DNA of 7,720 bases, from positions 1 to 7,720 of the forward strand of contig DQTM01000189.1 in assembly GCA_015662785.1 (NCBI GenBank). The letters run 5' to 3'. The notes below the pieces were generated by a model, which saw nothing but the letters and a program-made list of their open reading frames with translations, was not told the origin of the DNA and ran no database searches. The DNA is from Sulfurospirillum arcachonense. Lineage in GTDB: Bacteria > Campylobacterota > Campylobacteria > Campylobacterales > Sulfurospirillaceae. Below, one piece after another: positions 1 to 5,173 of this stretch (position 1 is its first letter; every line of letters begins with the position of its first letter). A program made the translations under genes and the position numbers.

Positions 1-1
1 A

Positions 2-619
2 AATATACTTAAAAAAAAAGGTGACTCCAAAGAAAAAATAATATCGTTTATATCAAAAATCCTTACAGAAGATATAAAAATTGAAGATTATATGAATGAT
101 TTATTTAACAATAATAAATTAGCTACAGCAAGAGTATTATGTGTTACCAAAGACTGTTTAAATGATGCAATGTGGGCACATTATGCATCAAACCATTCAG
201 GTTGTGTTTTAGAATTTAGGCACTTACCTGAATATGATACATCTTGGTCTGAAGCAAGAGAAGTAAAATACATTAATGGAGAAAGAACAATAGGCTCTTG
301 TTTAGACTTTTTATTATATGGTGATACGCCTGAACTTAGAAAAAAAACAGTAGATTTAATTTGTTATACTAAAAATGAAAATTGGTCATATGAAAAAGAA
401 TGGCGTCTTATGACTTGGAGGACTGAAGAGAAACAAGATTATGGAGATTATAAATTTTATCCTCAAGAGCTAGTATCAGTTACATTTGGCATAAATATAA
501 CAGAAGAAAATCGATCAGAAATAACTACTATAATTCAAGAAAGGTATGTGCATTGTGCTTTATATAAAGTATTTATAAAAAATGGTGAGCTTCAATTAAA
601 AGATATTAAACAAGAATAA
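2..619 (+). CDS. DUF2971-family protein, 5' truncated by window edge
   Basis: The reading frame is open from base 2 with no stop before the first ATG at 92. Because that ATG has no good ribosome binding site, I read the gene as entering from the left edge, with 205 residues visible. The core MWAHYA (bases 170-187), then SGCVLEF, a VKY segment and the later ENWSYEKEWRLM are the landmarks of the DUF2971 family. That family usually has about 250-300 residues, so perhaps 50-90 N-terminal residues are missing. No enzyme activity is established that I can name. Members are often found in accessory and defence-rich DNA, which fits the toxin-antitoxin neighbours. The gene ends 70 bp before mqsR, which has its own promoter, so the two need not be co-transcribed. 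Family call fairly sure; function unknown. Confidence 0.75.
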   Translation, partial: NILKKKGDSKEKIISFISKILTEDIKIEDYMNDLFNNNKLATARVLCVTKDCLNDAMWAHYASNHSGCVLEFRHLPEYDTSWSEAREVKYINGERTIGSCLDFLLYGDTPELRKKTVDLICYTKNENWSYEKEWRLMTWRTEEKQDYGDYKFYPQELVSVTFGINITEENRSEITTIIQERYVHCALYKVFIKNGELQLKDIKQE

Positions 620-640
620 AACATACAACAAAAAGCCATC

Positions 641-669
641 TTGACAAATTTAACCTATTTGGTTAATAT
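641..669 (+). promoter_or_regulatory. mqsRA promoter (-35 TTGACA, -10 TAATAT)
   Basis: A perfect -35 hexamer TTGACA (641-646) is followed by a 17-bp spacer and TAATAT (664-669), about 20 bp before mqsR. The ribosome binding site AAGAAGGA (677-684) follows. This is a strong sigma-70-type promoter by sequence and overlaps the MqsA-like operator. Confidence 0.7.
650..666. promoter_or_regulatory. MqsA-type operator palindrome in the mqsRA promoter
   Basis: The sequence TTAACCTATTTGGTTAA contains AACCT-N3-TGGTT. The operator known for E. coli MqsA is AACCT-N3-AGGTT, so this differs at one base. It fills the spacer between the -35 and -10 boxes, where a bound repressor would block RNA polymerase. 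Negative autoregulation by MqsA is inferred from this placement. Confidence 0.6.
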
Positions 670-689
670 TATATTTAAGAAGGATTTTA

Positions 690-989
690 ATGCAAAAAAG
701 AGTTTCGCACTATAATTTAGATTCTATTAAAGAACTAATTAGTGCTAACCAGTATTTTATTACTCAAAGTGCAAGACAAGGTTATTTTGAACTTGGCTTT
801 GATGATGATAAAGTTATAAAAATAATTATGAGTCTTGTAAATAAAGACTTATACAAATCTATGACAACTTATCATGATAATAAAATTTGGCAAGATGTGT
901 ATTATAAAACTATTGATAACATTGACCTCTACATTAAACTTCAAATATCAGATAAAGCAATCGTAATATCTTTCAAGGAGCGAACATGA
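690..989 (+). CDS. mqsR: MqsR-family mRNA interferase toxin
   Basis: This is the toxin of a type II toxin-antitoxin pair. E. coli MqsR is a ribosome-independent endoribonuclease with a RelE-like fold that cuts mRNA mainly at GCU. The 99-residue product matches the E. coli length (98) and shares the blocks YKSMTTY (55-61), IWQDVY (66-71) and SFKE (94-97). The residues known to be catalytic in E. coli MqsR (K56, Q68, Y81, K96) are present at exactly the same numbers, so the toxin looks intact. The ATG at 690 has a strong ribosome binding site (AAGAAGGA). As usual for this family the toxin gene comes first, and it overlaps the antitoxin start by four bases (ATGA, 986-989), implying translational coupling. 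Cleavage specificity here is inferred from the family. Confidence 0.93.
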   Translation: MQKRVSHYNLDSIKELISANQYFITQSARQGYFELGFDDDKVIKIIMSLVNKDLYKSMTTYHDNKIWQDVYYKTIDNIDLYIKLQISDKAIVISFKERT

Positions 990-1387
990 CAAACTGTCCT
1001 ATTTGTAATGGTGAAGTTGAGTATAAAACTGAACTAACAACATACACATATAAATCACATAAAACACAAGTGAGCCAATCAGGTGAATATTGTTTAGAAT
1101 GCAAAGAAGCTTTTTTATCTCCAAAAGATTTAAAATCAACAAAAATAGAGATTGCTAATTTTAAAAGAGAAGTTGACCATTTTCTCACAACTGACGAATT
1201 AAAAAGAATAAGAAAAAAACTGCATATAAACCAACAAGAAGCGGCAACAATTTTTGGTGGGGGAATAAGAGCATTTCATAAGTATGAAACTGCTGAAGTT
1301 ACACAGAGTAAACCTTTAGATATCTTGTTTAGACTGATAGATAGTAATAAGATTTCTTTTGACGACATTAAGAGAGTAGCTGTCTAA
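986..1387 (+). CDS. mqsA: MqsA-family antitoxin and autorepressor
   Basis: This 133-residue protein should bind and neutralise MqsR and repress the operon. The N-terminal zinc domain shows two CxxC pairs (C4/C7 and C36/C39), matching those of E. coli MqsA. The C-terminal half is an HTH (Xre-like) domain around residues 69-133, with the signature IFGGG-x2-AF-x2-YE (89-101). In E. coli the DNA-contact residues in this segment are Asn97 and Arg101. Here the matching positions appear to be Arg95 and Lys99, so DNA recognition may differ slightly, in line with the one-base change in the operator. The start overlaps the mqsR stop, with GGAG (977-980) five bases upstream as ribosome binding site. The stop is three bases before an attC-like hairpin. 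Confidence 0.93.
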   Translation: MTNCPICNGEVEYKTELTTYTYKSHKTQVSQSGEYCLECKEAFLSPKDLKSTKIEIANFKREVDHFLTTDELKRIRKKLHINQQEAATIFGGGIRAFHKYETAEVTQSKPLDILFRLIDSNKISFDDIKRVAV

Positions 1388-1390
1388 AAC

Positions 1391-1458
1391 ATCTAACAAA
1401 TTCGAGGAGACGAATAATTTACCTAAAGGAAAATTATCGCTCACGACGAACGTTATGA
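1391..1458. repeat. attC-like imperfect hairpin directly after mqsA
   Basis: The left end ATCTAAC (1391-1397) fits the integron R'' consensus RYYYAAC. The right end GTTATGA (1452-1458) resembles R' (GTTRRRY) with one departure. The arms pair as an imperfect inverted repeat: TAAC...TTCG...GAG...CGA...ATAATTT on the left against the complement of AAATTATCG...CTC...CGAA...GTTA on the right, with unpaired bases as in attC sites. The 68-bp length lies in the attC range (about 57-141). Its position three bases after a stop codon is typical of gene cassettes. No integrase or second such site is visible, so this could also be a terminator-like or chance hairpin. Confidence 0.4.
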
Positions 1459-1511
1459 GTCTATCGTAAGCACCTTGCTTAAGATTAGAAAATCAAGAAA
1501 TAAAGACATTC

Positions 1512-1537
1512 TACATGTAGAACATACTCTACATGTA
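1512..1537. repeat. Pair of TACATGTA palindromes, 18 bp apart
   Basis: Copies lie at 1512-1519 and 1530-1537. The first is the centre of a perfect 14-bp palindrome, TTCTACATGTAGAA (1509-1522). The same octamer recurs five more times in the window. Confidence 0.7.
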
Positions 1538-1576
1538 AAAAGAGCTAAAAAGCCTTCAAAAACTAAAGCTAATGAA

Positions 1577-1604
1577 GTTCCGGGGACAGTTTACCTAATT
1601 ATTA
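1577..1604. repeat. CCGGGGACAG repeat, RAYT-associated type
   Basis: The sequence GTTCCGGGGACAGTTTACC followed by TAATTATTA strongly resembles a repeat that I associate, from memory, with REP-associated tyrosine transposase (Y1/IS200-like) loci in many proteobacteria, where forms such as TTCCGGGGACAGTATACTTA occur. Its GC-rich core stands out in this AT-rich gap. No transposase gene is present, and no second copy is in the window, so it would be a solo or remnant copy. Confidence 0.45.
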
Positions 1605-1748
1605 TTTTTGTCATGTTGATTTTCATTTAAGAAAACTTGCCGCTTTGTCTACCGTACCAATATATTGCTACTTTAAAACTCTCTTTTTATTTTAGCTGAT
1701 TTTGCTATGAGGTATTATGCGAGGCTACTTAATTATTTAAGCACAATC

Positions 1749-1802
1749 TACATGTAAAGCTTTAACCTTAAACGGACTTAGAACTGTTTACATGTAAAGA
1801 TA
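1749..1802. repeat. Second TACATGTA pair, upstream of the RelE-like operon
   Basis: Copies lie at 1749-1756 and 1789-1796. The second sits in TTTACATGTAAAGATA (1787-1802), a 16-bp string found again exactly at 4804-4819. It is centred about 32 bp upstream of the predicted transcription start of the next operon, so it could act as an operator or part of a -35 element. Confidence 0.65.
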
Positions 1803-1809
1803 TTTTTTG

Positions 1810-1834
1810 TGCTATAATATCTTTAAAAAAGGAG
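1810..1834 (+). promoter_or_regulatory. Extended -10 promoter and ribosome binding site of RelE-like module
   Basis: TGC-TATAAT (1810-1818) is a perfect extended -10 element, TGn plus consensus hexamer. A possible -35, TTTACA (1787-1792), is 20 bp upstream and lies within the TACATGTA palindrome. The ribosome binding site GGAG (1831-1834) is five bases before the ATG at 1840. Confidence 0.7.
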
Positions 1835-1839
1835 TTATC

Positions 1840-2247
1840 ATGGGTGCTTTACAATTGAGTTATATGCCGATGATTAATCTCAATTTCTTTTCTAGTGCTG
1901 TACATAAAATAAAAGGTACTTTTGATGAACTACAACATAAAGCTTTATGTCAAACTATTTCTTTGATTATTACTGAATTAAATATATCTACAAACATGGC
2001 TAAAGAGTTACATGACGTTAAGTACTTAGAGGCTATAAAACAAGTTGATTTTGATAGTGTGTATGATAAGCATGATTTTGTAAAAGAAGAAATTACATTT
2101 TTGTACGAAGCTTTAGAAAACAATGAAGATAAAAAATCGAAAGAATTACTTACTCTTTTAGATGATCTTTTAGATGAATGCGCCAAATATGAGTGGGCTT
2201 GTGGTGATTTAGAGCATATGATTATTGAGGATAAACGTGCAAGTTGA
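1840..2247 (+). CDS. Unrecognised 135-aa protein, candidate antitoxin for the RelE-like toxin
   Basis: I do not recognise a family. The product is 135 residues, predominantly acidic towards its C-terminus and rich in Leu, Glu, Asp and Lys, so it is probably all helical. A hydrophobic, Met-rich N-terminus (LSYMPMINLNFF) is followed by helix-like segments and ends near EHMIIEDKRAS. I see no helix-turn-helix, ribbon-helix-helix or AbrB pattern. I chose ATG 1840 because GGAG precedes it by five bases; an upstream TTG at 1807 lies inside the promoter. Its end overlaps the toxin start by 11 bp, the coupling expected of an antitoxin-toxin pair, and it stands in the usual first position. The antitoxin role is inferred only from this arrangement. 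It is longer than typical RelB or ParD proteins (about 80 residues). Confidence 0.65.
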   Translation: MGALQLSYMPMINLNFFSSAVHKIKGTFDELQHKALCQTISLIITELNISTNMAKELHDVKYLEAIKQVDFDSVYDKHDFVKEEITFLYEALENNEDKKSKELLTLLDDLLDECAKYEWACGDLEHMIIEDKRAS

Positions 2248-2515
2248 GTTTAACAAGAGGTTTACAAAGTCATTAAATAAAAACAAGCTTTTAAAAACAG
2301 AAGATGTTATAGGACTTATAGAAGAGTTTTTAAAAGACATGAATCAAAGTTCATTTGATAACAAGCATATAAAAGGCTGTTCCAACTATAAGAACTTATG
2401 GCAAATAAGAGTTAATCGTAATTATAGAATTTTGTATCTAAAGTTTGATGATTATCTTGAATTTCGTTTCATAGGCTCACATAATGAAGTTGAAAGACTT
2501 ATAAAGAATTGCTAA
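2237..2515 (+). CDS. RelE/ParE-superfamily toxin
   Basis: The 92-residue basic protein has the RelE/ParE layout. An N-terminal strand and helix (VEFNKRFTKSLNK) are followed by a helical hairpin, then the core HIKGCSNYKNLWQIRVNRNY, the strand YRILYLKF and the ending FRFIGSHNEVERLI. The pattern 'L.G...lW.iRv..nYRilY' followed by 'IG.H.ev' is typical of the YafQ/RelE side, ribosome-dependent mRNA interferases, although ParE-type gyrase inhibitors share the fold. I cannot separate these by eye. I chose GTG 2237 because GAGG (2227-2230) lies six bases upstream; a TTG at 2225 would add four residues but lacks a ribosome binding site. It is translationally coupled to the preceding gene. Toxin fold likely; target uncertain. 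Confidence 0.8.
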   Translation: MQVEFNKRFTKSLNKNKLLKTEDVIGLIEEFLKDMNQSSFDNKHIKGCSNYKNLWQIRVNRNYRILYLKFDDYLEFRFIGSHNEVERLIKNC

Positions 2516-2529
2516 ACAGTTCCAGAATT

Positions 2530-2549
2530 AAAGTGGATAGGCTACTTTT
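2530..2549 (+). terminator. Small hairpin after the RelE-like toxin, possible terminator
   Basis: AAAGTGG (2530-2536) pairs with CTACTTT (2542-2548) around a five-base loop, with one G-T wobble, followed by a short T-rich tail. It starts 15 bp after the toxin stop. The stem is weak, so confidence is limited. Confidence 0.35.
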
Positions 2550-2555
2550 CTAAAT

Positions 2556-2577
2556 AAATCCCTATATTTAGGGCTTT
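2556..2577. terminator. Bidirectional hairpin between convergent genes, possible terminator
   Basis: CCCTA (2560-2564) and TAGGG (2569-2573) form a five-pair GC-rich stem flanked by AAA and TTT arms. It lies between the convergent toxin and kinase genes and could serve both directions. It is about 110 bp beyond the kinase stop. Confidence 0.4.
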
Positions 2578-2688
2578 AACTAATCATAAGTGTCTTTATT
2601 TTTGTGTCTAACCTAATTGTAATTTAGCTATCTTATTTTAAAATATATTTTGTTATTATATTTAAACTTATGATGATTTATTTTTCCT

Positions 2689-4272
2689 TTAGTGTGGTAG
2701 TTTTATAATAAATTTAGCGCCATTTTCAACATTATTTGCTTCTATAGAACCTTTAAATTGATTTTGAATTACTAGTTTTGACATATAAAGACCTATTCCA
2801 GTTGATGGAGTTTTCTTTTTACTAGTAAAGGGTTTGAAAATATCTTCTATTGGTTCTACTTTGATGCCACCTGCATTGTCTTGTATACATAAAACAATAT
2901 TTTCTTTTTCATCTTTTAACGTTATATGGATAGATGGATTTTTAGGATTACGAAGTTTGATTACGTCATTTATATTTTGGATTATGGACAGAACAATATG
3001 AGCCAAAGAGTTAGCATTTCCATAAATCTTGATTTTAGAATCAATATCTTGAATGAGTTCTATCTGATTGAGATTAAGTGTAGAATCTACTATCTTTAAA
3101 GCTTGGTTGATAGAAACAATAGGGTTAAACTCACTACTATCTGTTTTTTTGTAAAAGTCCTCAAAGTTAGTAATAGTTTCACTCATAAACTGGATGATGT
3201 CTTGATTTTTCTCAGCTTCTTTTATAAGTTCTGGGTCTTTCATCTTTTTCTTTATGTACATACAGTTGAAGTTTAGTTGGGTTAGTGGTTGTCTCCATTG
3301 GTGAGCTATGATTGCTATCATCTCTCCAAGGGCAGCAAATTTTGCTTGTTGTTGTAGCATCTTGTCATTTAGTTTCTCTTTTGATATATCTTGTATGCTT
3401 ATTACGATGGCTAAGTCTCTGTTTTCTCCACTTTTTCCAAAAGATATTCTGATAGGAAATTTTCTACCTTTTTTATCTATGGCTTCTACTTCTTTTGCAT
3501 TTTCATCTCCCTCTAGCTCCGAAGGAATTATATTTTTAAAAGATGCTTGATTTATCATCTCTTTCCTGTCATAACCAAATATATCTTCTGCTTTTTTGTT
3601 AAAAGTTCTGATTTTTTGCTCAGAATCAAGCGTTATAATAGCATCGTTACTTAATTCAATCACAGCATTAGAATAGTCTTTTTCTTTTGTAATTTCTTTC
3701 GTTTTTTTGTTTATACTTCTGTTTGCTGGCATAAATATAAAAAGAGCTTCAAAAAGCAGTGTCAATAATGTAGAAATTAGGATATAAAATTCAACTTTTT
3801 TTAGTTTCTCTGTATAAGCTTGAGCCTCTTCAAGATATACCTTAACGGCTTTTTCTATATCTATTAAAAGTTTTTCTGAGTTTTGAAGTACATAGTTTTG
3901 GCTTCGTCCATCTCTATTAATAGAGAATTTTTTAGCATGATATAAATACTCTTTTACTTTTTTGTCAAGGTTTATATTTTCCCCGAAGTAAACATTTTTG
4001 AGTTTATTAGACATATCATGAGAAATAAGTTTATTATGAGAATTTTCCATTAGGGTAATATTTTGTTTTAGAAGACCTATCTTATAATATATAGCAAAAA
4101 ATGCAATTTGCTTAGTTAAAATTCTTTGTTTACCACTTATGTTAATCATTTTTGCATTATTAGATTGGCCGCTAAGTAGGTGGTCAAGATTTAAGTAAGC
4201 TAGTGTTGAAAGTAATGCTATAATAATCAATGCAAGAATATATCTTCTTGTAAAAGTTAACCTTCCGAACAT
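2689..4272 (-). CDS. Membrane sensor histidine kinase with PilJ/NarX-like N-terminus and PAS domain
   Basis: This 527-residue kinase should sense a signal outside the membrane, autophosphorylate and signal to a regulator, presumably the divergent one next door. TM1 is about residues 11-29 and TM2 about 161-181. The periplasmic part opens with NNAKMINISGKQRILTKQIA (38-57), which resembles the type IV pili methyl-accepting (PilJ) domain and the nitrate-binding P-box of NarX/NarQ (shared Ala, Ile-Asn and Gly, plus an Arg). A PAS domain follows (about 200-297), then the H-box AHQWRQPL with H324 as phosphoacceptor. The ATPase domain shows the N-box Asn433, DNAGGI (465-470), FKPF (479-482) and GIGLYMSKL (492-500). 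The ATG is supported by AAAAGG five bases upstream on its strand. Nitrate or N-oxide sensing is an inference from the P-box and the nos neighbour. Confidence 0.88.
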   Translation of the reverse strand: MFGRLTFTRRYILALIIIALLSTLAYLNLDHLLSGQSNNAKMINISGKQRILTKQIAFFAIYYKIGLLKQNITLMENSHNKLISHDMSNKLKNVYFGENINLDKKVKEYLYHAKKFSINRDGRSQNYVLQNSEKLLIDIEKAVKVYLEEAQAYTEKLKKVEFYILISTLLTLLFEALFIFMPANRSINKKTKEITKEKDYSNAVIELSNDAIITLDSEQKIRTFNKKAEDIFGYDRKEMINQASFKNIIPSELEGDENAKEVEAIDKKGRKFPIRISFGKSGENRDLAIVISIQDISKEKLNDKMLQQQAKFAALGEMIAIIAHQWRQPLTQLNFNCMYIKKKMKDPELIKEAEKNQDIIQFMSETITNFEDFYKKTDSSEFNPIVSINQALKIVDSTLNLNQIELIQDIDSKIKIYGNANSLAHIVLSIIQNINDVIKLRNPKNPSIHITLKDEKENIVLCIQDNAGGIKVEPIEDIFKPFTSKKKTPSTGIGLYMSKLVIQNQFKGSIEANNVENGAKFIIKLPH

Positions 4273-4298
4273 AAGAACCTTTTAATATAAAATACAGC

Positions 4299-4313
4299 AT
4301 ACTATTATAGTAT
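4299..4313. promoter_or_regulatory. Near-perfect palindrome in the divergent kinase/regulator promoter region
   Basis: ATACTA-TTA-TAGTAT has two perfect 6-bp arms around three bases, in the middle of the 75-bp gap between the two divergent genes. It contains TATAAT on the minus strand (complement of 4304-4309), a possible -10 for the kinase. It could be an operator for the response regulator or just two opposed -10-like elements. Confidence 0.4.
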
Positions 4314-4347
4314 AAGAAAAATTAGATAGTGCATAAGGTAAGTTTAT

Positions 4348-5034
4348 ATGTTAGAAAAGCATGAAATTATTTTAAATAAAAGTTCAATTCTTTTAGCTGA
4401 AGATGACCAAAATGTGAGTGAGAGTTTTGAGAGAGTTTTGCTTCTGTTTGTAGATAAAGTTTATAGAGCCCAAAATGGTGAAGAGGCCTTAAAGCTGTTT
4501 AAAAAATATAATCCTGATATCATCATTACAGATATAAAAATGCCAAAGATGAATGGACTAGAACTTATAAAAAAAATAAGAGAAGATGACCATGACACGC
4601 CCATCATAGTTACTAGCGCATATACAGACCAAGACTTTTTACTCGAATCCATAAAACTTTCTTTGGTAGAGTATGTGGTAAAACCTATAAAAGAGAGTGA
4701 TCTGAATAGACTTTTAAATGAGTGCGCCAAAGTACTTGAAAAGAAAACAACAACTATTATCGAGTTAAACTCTACATGTAGATATGATTTTGACAATAAA
4801 GTCTTTACATGTAAAGATAAAAATATAGTTTTAACGCACAAAGAGGTAGAGTTTTTTGAAATTCTTTTAGCTCATCGTGGAACTTTAGTAACTAAACATG
4901 CTATAGAAGATAAACTCTACATTTATGAAGAAGCACCACCAAGTGCTTTGAAAAATCTCGTTTTTAAACTTCGTAAAAAGATAGGTGACAACTTAATAAA
5001 AACAGTCAATAAACTCGGCTATATCATAGAATAA
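4348..5034 (+). CDS. OmpR-like DNA-binding response regulator
   Basis: The 228-residue protein has an N-terminal receiver (about 12-125). Its acidic pair is D19/D20, the phosphoacceptor Asp62 lies in TDIKMP, the switch Ser90 in VTSAY, and Lys112-Pro113 follow. A C-terminal winged helix (about 142-228) shows LTHKEVEFFEILL, a recognition-helix segment ALKNLVFKLRKKIG and the wing ending VNKLGYIIE. It should bind DNA as a transcription factor when phosphorylated by the divergent kinase. A weak AAGG lies nine bases before the ATG. It reads towards nosZ, 139 bp away, so nos control is possible but unproven. The linker into the winged helix is encoded by two TACATGTA copies (4773, 4806), read in the same frame as STCR and FTCK. 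Confidence 0.9.
   Translation: MLEKHEIILNKSSILLAEDDQNVSESFERVLLLFVDKVYRAQNGEEALKLFKKYNPDIIITDIKMPKMNGLELIKKIREDDHDTPIIVTSAYTDQDFLLESIKLSLVEYVVKPIKESDLNRLLNECAKVLEKKTTTIIELNSTCRYDFDNKVFTCKDKNIVLTHKEVEFFEILLAHRGTLVTKHAIEDKLYIYEEAPPSALKNLVFKLRKKIGDNLIKTVNKLGYIIE
4771..4819. repeat. Third TACATGTA pair, inside the response regulator gene
   Basis: Copies lie at 4773-4780, within the perfect 12-bp palindrome TCTACATGTAGA, and at 4806-4813, within the perfect 16-bp palindrome TCTTTACATGTAAAGA (4802-4817). The string TTTACATGTAAAGATA (4804-4819) is identical to 1787-1802. The layout TCTACATGTA, then a spacer of a few tens of bases, then TTTACATGTAAAGATA is shared with 1747-1802. Confidence 0.7.
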
Positions 5035-5097
5035 TAACAAGTTTTATCATAGCGACCCAAAAGAAACCTTAGGTAATGTACAATTTCACATAGTTAT

Positions 5098-5111
5098 TTG
5101 ATAGTTATCAA
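5098..5111. promoter_or_regulatory. FNR-type binding site upstream of nosZ
   Basis: TTGAT-AGTT-ATCAA matches the FNR consensus TTGAT-N4-ATCAA at every defined base. Its centre (5104.5) is 41.5 bp upstream of the start point expected seven bases after the TATAAT box, which is the class II activator position. A Crp/Fnr-family activator working at low oxygen or on N-oxides is inferred; in Wolinella the nos genes are controlled by Crp/Fnr-type Nss regulators. Confidence 0.8.
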
Positions 5112-5133
5112 TGAAATAATGAGGTTGTGGCAC

Positions 5134-5165
5134 TATAATGTGTTACTAAGGCAAACAAAAAGGAG
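5134..5165 (+). promoter_or_regulatory. nosZ -10 box and ribosome binding site
   Basis: A consensus TATAAT lies at 5134-5139, with no good -35 hexamer; the FNR box takes that place, as in activator-dependent promoters. The ribosome binding site AGGAG (5161-5165) is eight bases before ATG 5174 and five before an in-frame GTG at 5171. Confidence 0.75.
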
Positions 5166-5173
5166 CAAATGTG

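Larger units (their letters stand above)
1427..1630 (+). pseudogene. Open frame without start, possible decayed gene end
   Basis: A frame of 67 codons runs without a stop from after TAA at 1424 to TAA at 1628. It encodes a charged stretch (HDERYESIV, then LLKIRKSRNKD) followed by a Lys/Ala-rich tail, as protein C-termini often do. It has no ATG near its beginning and no ribosome binding site. Its start overlaps the right arm of the attC-like hairpin and its end runs through the CCGGGGACAG repeat. The two TACATGTA copies inside it are read in frame, each as Leu-His-Val. It may be the 3' remnant of an inserted or disrupted gene, or simply chance. I do not recognise the family. Confidence 0.2.
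1388..1806. other. 419-bp gene-free stretch with mobile-DNA traces
   Basis: I find no intact gene with a credible start here. The stretch holds, in order: an attC-like hairpin (1391-1458), an open frame without a start (1427-1627), a close pair of TACATGTA palindromes (1512, 1530), a CCGGGGACAG-type repeat (1577-1604), and a second TACATGTA pair (1749, 1789) leading into the promoter of the next operon. Between 1631 and 1740 I recognise nothing. This mosaic suggests a junction between mobile or cassette-like segments. Confidence 0.5.

Noticed and set aside
973..1188. Minus-strand open frame over mqsA
   Set aside because: It lies opposite a clearly recognised gene, and its Ser/Leu/Val-rich translation is typical of an antisense shadow.
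1512..1796. CRISPR array built on the TACATGTA copies
   Set aside because: The repeat is only about 8-16 bp, the spacings are irregular, and copies recur inside protein-coding genes; no cas gene is present.
1807..1839. Upstream TTG start for the candidate antitoxin
   Set aside because: These codons coincide with the extended -10 box and the ribosome binding site, so they are unlikely to be translated.
4461..4841. Minus-strand open frame of 126 codons over the response regulator
   Set aside because: It mirrors a convincing receiver/winged-helix gene. The apparent hydrophobic protein is an artefact of reading the complement.
5035..5097. Terminator after the response regulator
   Set aside because: I see no convincing stem with a T-run, so read-through towards nosZ cannot be excluded, and I call no terminator.
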